Shown: positions 40,211 through 47,730 of the stretch, piece by piece | Layout: each line of letters starts with the position of its first letter | Numbering within the stretch: the stretch's first letter is position 1 | NCBI GenBank assembly: GCA_024400545.1 | Contig: JAKSMO010000012.1 | Coordinates: forward strand, 1-47,730 | Direction: 5' to 3' | Length of the DNA stretch: 47,730 nucleotides | Source: Bacteroidales bacterium | GTDB lineage: Bacteria > Bacteroidota > Bacteroidia > Bacteroidales > P3 | The notes under the pieces: model-generated | What the model was told of the DNA's origin: nothing | Seen by the model: the letters and a program-made list of their open reading frames with translations, nothing else | Database searches by the model: none | Made by a program: the position numbers and the translations under genes

Positions 40211-40290
40211 GGTGAAGGCAAGCCTCCTTGGAAGTTTGCCGCTAGCCTAGCGGAGAAGTGCGCTCCCGCTTTGCACATGCCACAAGGTAT
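40211..40290. repeat. Three-hairpin element, copy 2
   Basis: The opening GGTGAAGGCAA is identical to copy 1. Stem I (40217-40227 with 40230-40240) is kept with one mismatch although several bases differ. Stem II is GTGCG / TGCAC (40258-40262 with 40272-40276). Stem III is ATGCC / GGTAT (40277-40281 with 40286-40290). Several changes are paired or G-T compatible. Confidence 0.75.
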
Positions 40291-40390
40291 TTAGAAATGT
40301 CACAATTTATTCCAACTCACTGTCGTTGATTGTTGGGGCGCACGAAAATTCCAACACAAAGGACGATGATCTTTATGGTTATTAAACAAA

Positions 40391-41827
40391 TCATAAACCT
40401 TTCACTTTGTATTCTGGAATCGGTTTGGAGAATGATGCTTCAGCATCGATATTGCTACATTGCTGGCGCACGATATCACGCCTTTTGACCGCAGGACGCA
40501 AGCAAAGCATATTAAAATCATTTAACTCAACCTGTTCCACACTCGTAATGTGTGGAAAAAGGAGTTTCAAGTATGCAGTGGCAATACGCTTTACAGCCTT
40601 GGTATGACGCATATCCGCACCCTGTGGGACTACAATGAGCTCTTCTACGATGTTAGAATAGACAGATTCAGTTCTCATCTGATGAAGAACTTCAGAAAAA
40701 AACTCTACATTTAGAGTCCAATCTTGAAGAGCCATATCCACATTGACACGAGGAAGCAACCACCCTTCAATCATACCGTGGAATCGGTCTAATAATGCTG
40801 ATTCTTTGAATACCTCAGGAAGAGCATTGAAATACTTGTAGTTTTGAGGTTCATTATTCTCTGATAGCTGGATATTACCCAAAAGCATCAATCCGCACTC
40901 TGACATGAATTCATAGTTATCAATTGTGGCACGACCAAACTCCAAATAATTCTTCAGGAAAGATTGCATTTCAGAGTTATCCGAAAATGTGATTGTCTGA
41001 ATCTCATCAAATGCAACCATATCATAGTAGCGCATGATGCCTGGTGCTTTTGTTGACTTATCATAAACCAACTTCGCACGCGATACCTTGCCGCCACTCA
41101 CTAACCAGACAAACTTTGACAGATTTCCGAAGACATAGCTCTTTCCAGTACCTTTGGGAGCAAGTTCAATGAGGTTCAAACGAGGCTCTATGAAAGGAAG
41201 CAGTCGTGTTAAGAATTCAAGTTTTTGTGTCAAATTCGAGAAAGCTGAAGGTGTGTATTCCATCGCAGAAATAAGCACATCAATCCATTCTTCAAGTGTA
41301 AACTGAGCCCGGCAATTCCGAATATAGTTGATGTCTAGCTTCTGCATTGGTCGGAAAGGTTTGAAATTCACCATTTCCACATGGCCTCGTTCATTATCTA
41401 CAGGAGCTAAATATACAATCTTCATTATTCCCCATTTCTCACCATCAATAAGATCGTCTGGATATTCATCAATCAGGTAGTCAGGTATCAAGGTGTCTGA
41501 AGCTTTGATACCCATATCAGGAATCTGAAAACTTGTCTTATTCTGAGCGAGACTTGTAGTAACTACAAATCGTGTAAGCAGAGTTAGAGTCTCACCACGA
41601 CGCAAACGTGCGAGAATTGCACTATTATCCTTTGGGATATGTGCATCTAGAAACTGCGACAGAGCCTCACGTTTGAATGAACCATCTGCTGCTATATGTG
41701 TTGAAATAAGGTAATCCTTTACGAAGGAGGGCAGGTTTCTACCATTGAACACCTCATAGTTTGCTGGATTTTTGTAAACAGCTGCACTACCAAATACTTG
41801 TTTTATTTTATCGCCTATTGTACTCAT
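40391..41827 (-). CDS. brxL: BREX protein BrxL (short form, AAA+ ATPase)
   Basis: A 478-residue AAA+ protein with Walker A APKGTGKS (223-230), Walker B MVAFDEIQ (270-277), and a sensor/arginine region LLDRFHGMIEGW (346-357). The N-terminal part (SFVKDYLIST, then RGETLTLLTRFVV) matches BrxL-type proteins. Type 1 BrxL proteins have about 680 residues with a C-terminal Lon-like protease domain; here the protein ends after the AAA+ part, so no protease is encoded. This fits the shorter BrxL group. BrxL is needed for phage defence and binds DNA in characterised systems. It starts 6 nt after pglZ and is the last gene of the unit. Confidence 0.85.
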   Translation of the reverse strand: MSTIGDKIKQVFGSAAVYKNPANYEVFNGRNLPSFVKDYLISTHIAADGSFKREALSQFLDAHIPKDNSAILARLRRGETLTLLTRFVVTTSLAQNKTSFQIPDMGIKASDTLIPDYLIDEYPDDLIDGEKWGIMKIVYLAPVDNERGHVEMVNFKPFRPMQKLDINYIRNCRAQFTLEEWIDVLISAMEYTPSAFSNLTQKLEFLTRLLPFIEPRLNLIELAPKGTGKSYVFGNLSKFVWLVSGGKVSRAKLVYDKSTKAPGIMRYYDMVAFDEIQTITFSDNSEMQSFLKNYLEFGRATIDNYEFMSECGLMLLGNIQLSENNEPQNYKYFNALPEVFKESALLDRFHGMIEGWLLPRVNVDMALQDWTLNVEFFSEVLHQMRTESVYSNIVEELIVVPQGADMRHTKAVKRIATAYLKLLFPHITSVEQVELNDFNMLCLRPAVKRRDIVRQQCSNIDAEASFSKPIPEYKVKGL

Positions 41828-41833
41828 GTTAAT

Positions 41834-44284
41834 TTACAAATCGAACATATCATTTATATCTGTATTGGCTCCTACGCCAACAACATTTATTGGTATATTG
41901 GAAATACTATTTGCACCATCAGGTTTCACTTCGACAATATGACAACCTTCCGAAACACCGTCAAGAACAACAGTCCAGGTTGTACCACATCTATTCATTC
42001 TATACGACTTTCCTTCACATAATAAAGTTGCGCCTTTCGGTTCTGGGATAATAGTAAGTGAAACCACAGGATTAGACAGCATTATATCCTCGGATGTTAT
42101 TTTTACCTGATGATTCACAATACTTTTAGTTATATCTTTGTTAGACAGTAAGATAAATGGAACAAGCACCTCTTCTGGAGTACAACCGCCATGCACCTGA
42201 TGCGTAGGAACCTTTGAAAGTGAAGAGTGAGTTAGGGCCACCTTGTACTTCTGACCTTCGGCCTTGTTCTCATGAACCAAATAATCAGGGTCGGTAATAG
42301 CATCATCACTTGTCTTGATGTAACGGCCTTCATGTTCAAACTTACCATCGTATTTCTTGGATGGAGCTTTTCTTGATAAACAACTTAATCCGTGGTCAGA
42401 TACAATGGCAATAGTGCACTTTTGGGTCTTTGAAATAGCAAGAATATCCTTAATGATTTTCTTTATGACTTTCAATTCTTCTATAAGTGTATCAAAATGC
42501 TTATAGCCATGCGAATCATGGCCGAGTTCATCAAGTGCTCCATATTTCTTTACGATGTCACCTTCAAATCGGTTATGATGTGTAGATGATGGCAAATATG
42601 AGCGAGTGATCTGAGAACGGACTACCTTCATTCCGGAGTTCTCCTGCCCTATTAAGAAAAGTATGTAAGAAAGAAACTCAGCACCAAGTCCATCAATCCA
42701 AAATACTCTATCCGGACGATAAAGTACATTAGAGTTTACCTCTGCCAATACCCCACGAGTCTCTTCAAACTCAAAATACCATTTGTAAAAGTTGGCAGCT
42801 GTGTTATTCTTGGTCTTGATAAAATTGGCAATCTCATCCAAATACCTATCTTCCACCTTGGCTCGCTTATATGCCTTGATGTAATCAGTAAACCATTGGT
42901 TTTCAATTTTGAAATGAGAAGGCTTGTTTGTAATGATGTAATTTGCATAATCTGGATAGAACTTTCCGACAGCTTCTGCCAGTTTCTTATGATTAGGATT
43001 GTGTACCGACCAACCAATAAGCAGTTTTTTCTCAAAATCAAATACGCCCGTACACAATTCAATTGCTGAGTTCAAATCACCTCTCCCTTGAAATATCTCC
43101 CTTATCCTTTCATACAACCAATTTTGATCAGCATCAGATAATTGCTCAAAAAGATGGCTATTATCTACAATAATATCACGTCGCTCTGCAGCATACTCGG
43201 AGAACTTATTTGCAGGAATATCGTTGTAAAGTATGCGATTTGCAATCATACTTATTAACTGATTCTCGTCAGATAGAGAAGAGACGGAACCCATACAAGT
43301 ATAAATGTATGGGTATAGGTCTGCAAAGCCAGTGTATATCACATAGTTTCTGAGCAGCCATCGGTCGTAGGACGAAGCTGTTGCATCTGTCCACTCTGCA
43401 ATTACGTCAGCGGCATCAAACTTCACCTTATTAAAAGATGTACGTACAAATGCCTCAAAAGAGAAATTATCAAGCTTTGTCTTGTCTAGGTTCTTTAGCA
43501 ACTGTTCCCAATTTGCCTTGTCATCCTCGTCATATTCGAATGGGAATTGTAGTTCAAGGAATTGTGTCATAAACTCGTATGCATTGGCAATACGAGTAAA
43601 GTTGAAGATATTGTCAGGCTTTGAGTATTTGTATTTAGCCGCAATAGGTGCTGATGTACAAACTATTCGCTCTTGTGGCGCTTGTTTCTTCCAAAACATC
43701 AACCAGTCACGGAGTGAATCAAGTTGACATTGCACGGATTCATTAGGCAGCACAAAATCCTTATACTTTGCGAAGAACACTTCTACCGATTGAGCCTCCG
43801 CATCATAACGCCAGATAGGAGCACTCTCCTGAATACGGGCAAAATGATTGAGGAAGTCGGTAAAACGATTCTGCAAACCTATTAGAGGAATATAGATGCG
43901 CTTGTTTGGGTTGTGAATATCCTCCAAAAGCATAATCTCGTTGAAGAAGCCTCTGAAGTCATCATCGTTATAGAAGCGTGCAACCTCAGAGAACGGAGTT
44001 ACAAAGGTAGACTTCTTACATGCTTTGATAGCATCTTTCAGCATATCTTTTGTGATCCATGTATCATCTTCGCCGGCATCGATAAGCGTTTCAAGGTCAA
44101 GTGTGTCCACACCTATATTGGTCATAAACTTGGCCAGTTCCTTGAATTCATTGAAATTATTGAGCATGATAAAACGGACAGCATAGCGTTGTGCCAGCAT
44201 ATCACGAGTATCTTTGTCTCGAACAATTTCCTTATTCAGTTCATCAAATGAACTGAATATCTTTACTTTTTCTGACGTATCCAT
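41834..44284 (-). CDS. pglZ: BREX phosphatase-like protein PglZ
   Basis: An 816-residue protein with a C-terminal PglZ (alkaline-phosphatase superfamily) domain. Likely metal ligands are Asp531 in VFWIDGLGAEF, Ser567-Thr568 in SSTHHN, Asp630-His631 in VSDHG, and His695/His698 in PTHQVHGGCTPEE. The length and layout match the PglZ type A proteins of BREX. A small beta-rich C-terminal domain (about 720-816) follows. PglZ is essential in all known BREX systems, where it pairs with the BrxC/PglY ATPase; its enzyme activity is still unclear. It starts 18 nt after brxC and ends 6 nt before brxL, in an AT-rich region. Confidence 0.93.
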   Translation of the reverse strand: MDTSEKVKIFSSFDELNKEIVRDKDTRDMLAQRYAVRFIMLNNFNEFKELAKFMTNIGVDTLDLETLIDAGEDDTWITKDMLKDAIKACKKSTFVTPFSEVARFYNDDDFRGFFNEIMLLEDIHNPNKRIYIPLIGLQNRFTDFLNHFARIQESAPIWRYDAEAQSVEVFFAKYKDFVLPNESVQCQLDSLRDWLMFWKKQAPQERIVCTSAPIAAKYKYSKPDNIFNFTRIANAYEFMTQFLELQFPFEYDEDDKANWEQLLKNLDKTKLDNFSFEAFVRTSFNKVKFDAADVIAEWTDATASSYDRWLLRNYVIYTGFADLYPYIYTCMGSVSSLSDENQLISMIANRILYNDIPANKFSEYAAERRDIIVDNSHLFEQLSDADQNWLYERIREIFQGRGDLNSAIELCTGVFDFEKKLLIGWSVHNPNHKKLAEAVGKFYPDYANYIITNKPSHFKIENQWFTDYIKAYKRAKVEDRYLDEIANFIKTKNNTAANFYKWYFEFEETRGVLAEVNSNVLYRPDRVFWIDGLGAEFLSYILFLIGQENSGMKVVRSQITRSYLPSSTHHNRFEGDIVKKYGALDELGHDSHGYKHFDTLIEELKVIKKIIKDILAISKTQKCTIAIVSDHGLSCLSRKAPSKKYDGKFEHEGRYIKTSDDAITDPDYLVHENKAEGQKYKVALTHSSLSKVPTHQVHGGCTPEEVLVPFILLSNKDITKSIVNHQVKITSEDIMLSNPVVSLTIIPEPKGATLLCEGKSYRMNRCGTTWTVVLDGVSEGCHIVEVKPDGANSISNIPINVVGVGANTDINDMFDL

Positions 44285-44302
44285 AATTAATTGGGGACAT
44301 AA

Positions 44303-47300
44303 TTAGCTACCAAGATAACCTGATATGAAACTTGAAATCTCTGGGTGCTCTTCTAATATCTCAAGTACAAACATCTTCCACATTGAGGTTGGCATATTAG
44401 ATTCTTTGACAAGATTCTTGGCCTCTCTTATGGCATCTGAAGTCGGTGGAGTATGCGGAACAGGTTCGCTAACTATTGATGGCTTATCAGGATCTTTTAG
44501 CTCATTTGTAGTAGATGTCGGCTTCTTAATCTTATTGATATAGAATGACATCACGCAAGACTTAACATCTTCCTCTCTGCGGAAAGCAATCTCTGACTGC
44601 AAATGCGAAAGTTCCTCTTCAAGTTCATCCCACCATTCTGGTTGAAGTTCAACTTCTTCGATAGCATTGATGAAATTTTCGAAACCCTCTCGATAGTTAT
44701 CAGCTTTTGCAAGGAGTTTGTACAGGTCTATCTGATCATTCTTAATCTCGTGGAGTAATTCTTTAATCTTTGGCAATTGATAACTATCTTGGTTAAAAAG
44801 TGTGATGAGATCGACAATTGCCTTCTTGCAATTGGGTTTTGATTTAATTGCTTTACAATAGATAAGAGACCACAATGGATACTTGGCTATCTGCTTACAG
44901 AACTCCGTAATACACCATTTGGCGTATGTAAGACTTTTTAAGTCTGATATGTTTACGCCCTTAACATGACTTAGATTAAATACTTCTCCAAGGATGTTGG
45001 TAAGGTTGCGCTCTTCAACCGAACCAAAACGAAGCAATAGTTTATTGCTTGTTTCGCTTATACCATTATCCCACATCTTAAGAAGAATCTCAATCATATC
45101 GTTGAGCTTCTCGTCTCCAACTGGCTGAGAGGTACTTGGATTGAAGAGGTCATCCTTATGCTTGCGGAGTGCATAACCAAGGATGGCATAGTTTGCAGGG
45201 TTAGCAAACATACCGTATGGTGGTCGCAAAAGAGGCGCAAGGATGTCACTTAATGAGAAACGATCAGTATATTTTTTTCGTGCTGCCTCAACAAGTAAAT
45301 CAACTTCTTTGCAGATGGTGTTGATCCATGAGTTCCCGTTTGATGCAGCTTCAGTCAACTCACATGTATCGTTAATCAGATTGTTTTCGCCCTCCATAAA
45401 GATAAACCTGGTTGGACGCACCGAACCGCCAAAACTAAGAAGTTCATCGCGATTGCGTTTCTGCAACATCTGCAATGATAGTGCCTTGTAATTCTTGTTG
45501 TGGAAATAGGTCATAGCTTCATTCTGGAGTGCCTTGACACTCTCCATACCAGCAGGAAATATCTGTGCGCTGAACTTCTTATTGATTACATTATAGATAT
45601 TGCTGAAGATTCCATCGCTGGAACGTTTGCCATTAAAGTACATAGCGTATGTTCCACCATTCATGCGGTTCTTCCACTTTACGACATACTCTTTGGCTGC
45701 ATTCTCAAACTGACTTGCATCGTCTGTATTAAAGTGTGATCGGCTTACGTTCGCCTGAGCCACAGCATCAATAAATTGATTCTGAGATGTTAGAGTGAAT
45801 ACCTCATTAGGTATGATGAACATAGTATTTTCAAACTCTTCAGAGAATCCCTTGACGCGATTTTCCATCATATCACGTGCTTCGTCTGTAATAGAAAAGA
45901 ACAAGGCAACATGTAGGAAATTTGGCTTTTCACGCGTATATTTGTTCAGTTTGCTACGGAGTCTTGCTTCATCATCTTCACAAGCATAAAATTGTGGCTC
46001 ACATTTACGCATTAGTCGCTCGCCTACAAGAAAGATTCTCTCAATATCCTGCTTACTCTTTTCGCTATATTTTAAATATTCGATGGCGGTTGGGAACTGT
46101 CTGCGAACATCATTCTTCTCCTTTGTAATCTCAGCAGGATTGTATGATGACACTGATATCTTGAACTCACCAAAGATGTCTCGAGCAATAATCGTGCTCT
46201 CATCAAGCCAGGTCAAAATCTTATCCATTTTGTCAGAACAACGGTCTCCCGAGAAAATATATTTCAAGTTTTTGTCGTTTGGAGCATACTTCTCAGGAGA
46301 GCTCTTAAACTTAACACTAAGAGCATTGAGCAGTAGAATGACTTTAAACACTCGTAAGAAATCGTCACCCATCTTCTCAACTTTACTTATGTGAGTTGAA
46401 TAAACATTTGTAAAAGCTGCACACAAGGGTTCGTTAATAAACTCAGAATAAAAGAAATCCCAAAGCCAATCAGCTGTGAGCATCATCTTGTGGTCAAAGT
46501 TTGTGGGGCTTTTGATAAACTGCTTAAAACCGAATTTCTCATCGTTCATAAACTTCAGAACGCTTCGGTTAGCTGAACCCATGATGTTGGCCATTTTCGA
46601 ACAGAGGAATGCTGTATATGGATGGAGAGGAAAAAGGTTCTGAATGTGGTCTTTTTCCTCCATATTATTGCTTTCGCATAGGTAGTCGTAAAGATTCCGA
46701 TCAATATTTTCTTTCGCTAAATGTGAAGCAAATGCAAAATCTCTTTCCTTTTTCACACTAAATGTATGACGCAGAATAAGGTAAGTCGAGATTTCGTCCA
46801 TTTGATAATCAACGCTATCGTAGCGGTCGCTCATCTTGGTGATGTCCTTGCCTTTTGCGTCAAGGCTTGAACTCTCAGTCCTGTGAGAGATAAGGTAAAG
46901 GAAGACGTTGTTGTTCTGTGATTTCTCTGCAATATTCTGAAGCACGTTGATTCGGTCGCTCTTCAAGGTATCCATAACACTGGTGAACTCATCCCAGAAG
47001 ATGATCAGTCCATTAGCGATTCCTGCTTCTTCGATTGCCTTTTCTACTTCTACAAGCCAATTGCTAATACTATCGCTTGTCAGATAGGTTTTGTCTGCTG
47101 CTAACGCCTCTTCCAAATGGGTAAATACATCAATATCATTGACCTTCAGTTTTGCAATCAACTTATCATAGTTTGGAGCTTCAGAGGCCAATTCGTCGTT
47201 GTTCTCAAGAAGTTCTGGAATACGAGACTGATGGCTTTCAACCCACTTGATAGCCTCGTCAAAGTCAGAACGGACCACTAGGTCAGGATAACCTGCTGCC

Positions 47301-47725
47301 ACCAATGCCTTCTTTGTCTCGCGCTGAATAGAAAGTGAAAAACGCGGAATATTGTATGCGCCCTCAACACCCTTCAATACAACAGGAAAGTAACGTTTTT
47401 GTTTTCTTATAGCAGATAATTGAGCTTTGATTGCATCATTTGGTATATTCTGAATATAAGAGTCAATCTTTTTTGCATCATCACAAAGAAGGTGACGAAC
47501 CACACTACTTGCATGACTCTTTCCTGTACCGAAAGTTCCACGAACCCACATAGAGCGACGTTTGCTGATTTCGGTAGATGTGATGGCCGTGATACTGCGT
47601 TGCAACAGGTCACAGAATTGTTTTGTTGGAATGAAGGTGCGCCACATATCGGGCGTCTCATCCGTCATATCATATACTGGCAGGAAATCCTGCATTTTGA
47701 TATAGTCAGAATACTTTGTTGCCAT
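44303..47725 (-). CDS. brxC: BREX P-loop ATPase BrxC/PglY
   Basis: A 1140-residue protein, complete at the right edge of the window (start ATG at 47725, MATKYSDYIK). Walker A is GTFGTGKSH (63-71) and Walker B is IIFWDEF (241-247). The N-terminal opening, FLPVYDMTDETPDMWRTFIPTKQF, and the stretch HPYTAFLCSKMANIMGSANRS are characteristic of BrxC/PglY. It is the large ATPase of BREX, thought to organise the complex. It is the first gene seen in the unit; the gene upstream, which in type 4 BREX would be brxP, is outside the window. The C-terminal 50 residues include a Pro/Ser/Thr-rich linker. Confidence 0.92.
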   Translation of the reverse strand: MATKYSDYIKMQDFLPVYDMTDETPDMWRTFIPTKQFCDLLQRSITAITSTEISKRRSMWVRGTFGTGKSHASSVVRHLLCDDAKKIDSYIQNIPNDAIKAQLSAIRKQKRYFPVVLKGVEGAYNIPRFSLSIQRETKKALVAAGYPDLVVRSDFDEAIKWVESHQSRIPELLENNDELASEAPNYDKLIAKLKVNDIDVFTHLEEALAADKTYLTSDSISNWLVEVEKAIEEAGIANGLIIFWDEFTSVMDTLKSDRINVLQNIAEKSQNNNVFLYLISHRTESSSLDAKGKDITKMSDRYDSVDYQMDEISTYLILRHTFSVKKERDFAFASHLAKENIDRNLYDYLCESNNMEEKDHIQNLFPLHPYTAFLCSKMANIMGSANRSVLKFMNDEKFGFKQFIKSPTNFDHKMMLTADWLWDFFYSEFINEPLCAAFTNVYSTHISKVEKMGDDFLRVFKVILLLNALSVKFKSSPEKYAPNDKNLKYIFSGDRCSDKMDKILTWLDESTIIARDIFGEFKISVSSYNPAEITKEKNDVRRQFPTAIEYLKYSEKSKQDIERIFLVGERLMRKCEPQFYACEDDEARLRSKLNKYTREKPNFLHVALFFSITDEARDMMENRVKGFSEEFENTMFIIPNEVFTLTSQNQFIDAVAQANVSRSHFNTDDASQFENAAKEYVVKWKNRMNGGTYAMYFNGKRSSDGIFSNIYNVINKKFSAQIFPAGMESVKALQNEAMTYFHNKNYKALSLQMLQKRNRDELLSFGGSVRPTRFIFMEGENNLINDTCELTEAASNGNSWINTICKEVDLLVEAARKKYTDRFSLSDILAPLLRPPYGMFANPANYAILGYALRKHKDDLFNPSTSQPVGDEKLNDMIEILLKMWDNGISETSNKLLLRFGSVEERNLTNILGEVFNLSHVKGVNISDLKSLTYAKWCITEFCKQIAKYPLWSLIYCKAIKSKPNCKKAIVDLITLFNQDSYQLPKIKELLHEIKNDQIDLYKLLAKADNYREGFENFINAIEEVELQPEWWDELEEELSHLQSEIAFRREEDVKSCVMSFYINKIKKPTSTTNELKDPDKPSIVSEPVPHTPPTSDAIREAKNLVKESNMPTSMWKMFVLEILEEHPEISSFISGYLGS

Positions 47726-47730
47726 AGTCG

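Larger units (their letters stand above)
39531..40390. other. Gene-free repeat-rich stretch between icd and brxL
   Basis: These 860 bp contain the icd terminator, copy B of the dispersed repeat (39746-39877), three-hairpin element 1 (39957-40037), an 11-nt-period array (40122-40209), three-hairpin element 2 (40211-40290), and a weak stem (TGTTGG 40331-40336 with CCAACA 40351-40356) that may end the brx transcript. A minus-strand frame (39748-40086) runs across the repeats and is not credible as a gene. Confidence 0.75.

Overview
This is chromosomal DNA from a member of the Bacteroidota, most likely the order Bacteroidales. The promoters fit TAnnTTTG (for example at 351, 6637, 17486 and 30655), and leaders are A-rich without Shine-Dalgarno sequences. 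Two secreted proteins end in type IX secretion (T9SS) sorting tails, and there is a BspA-like leucine-rich-repeat surface protein. The metabolism looks anaerobic: a ferredoxin-dependent 2-oxoacid oxidoreductase and an ATP-independent citrate lyase. No rRNA, tRNA, CRISPR array, transposase or integrase was seen.

Layout. 1-1600: tail of a T9SS-sorted protein, then a candidate preQ1 riboswitch in front of a queuosine-precursor transporter (yhhQ) and queF. 1.6-6.6 kb (minus strand): a uracil-DNA-glycosylase-like gene with a small partner, then a run of secreted protein, EamA transporter, esterase and MATE efflux pump. 6.6-9.3 kb: a hypothetical gene with a phospholipase C/S1-P1-like gene, an S4 RNA-binding protein and an acidic AT-hook protein. 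9.3-14 kb: a UvrD helicase carrying an internal DnaQ-type exonuclease, and glmS. 14-17 kb: a four-subunit 2-oxoacid:ferredoxin oxidoreductase operon. 17.5-23 kb: the BspA-like protein and topoisomerase IV subunit B. 23-30 kb (minus strand): a lipoprotein with a peroxiredoxin, two bleomycin-hydrolase-like peptidases flanking a nitroreductase/flavin-reductase lipoprotein, and a secreted glycoside hydrolase.

30.6-39.6 kb is one plus-strand cluster, citD-citE-citF-citX-citC/citG-acn-icd, closed by a strong terminator. It encodes citrate lyase, the enzymes that make and attach its prosthetic group (two of them fused in one polypeptide), and the two enzymes that connect citrate with 2-oxoglutarate. 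No citrate transporter or citrate synthase lies nearby. Codon use here is strongly C-ending, as expected for high expression.

40.4-47.7 kb (minus strand) is a more AT-rich block of three tightly packed genes, brxC/pglY - pglZ - brxL. This is a BREX phage-defence core without a methyltransferase between the genes. Content and order fit type 4 BREX, whose remaining gene (brxP) would lie just beyond the right edge. The block is separated from icd by about 860 bp of gene-free DNA full of repeats.

The least explained feature of the window is a set of intergenic elements made of short tandem units in inverted arms. One kind has a 7-nt period (14778, 33534, 38224) and sits inside operons, twice ending at the next start codon. 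The other has an 11-nt period (17281, 30265, 40122). A duplicated three-hairpin element with apparent compensatory changes (39957 and 40211) and a dispersed repeat of about 120 bp (about 154 and 39746) add to this.
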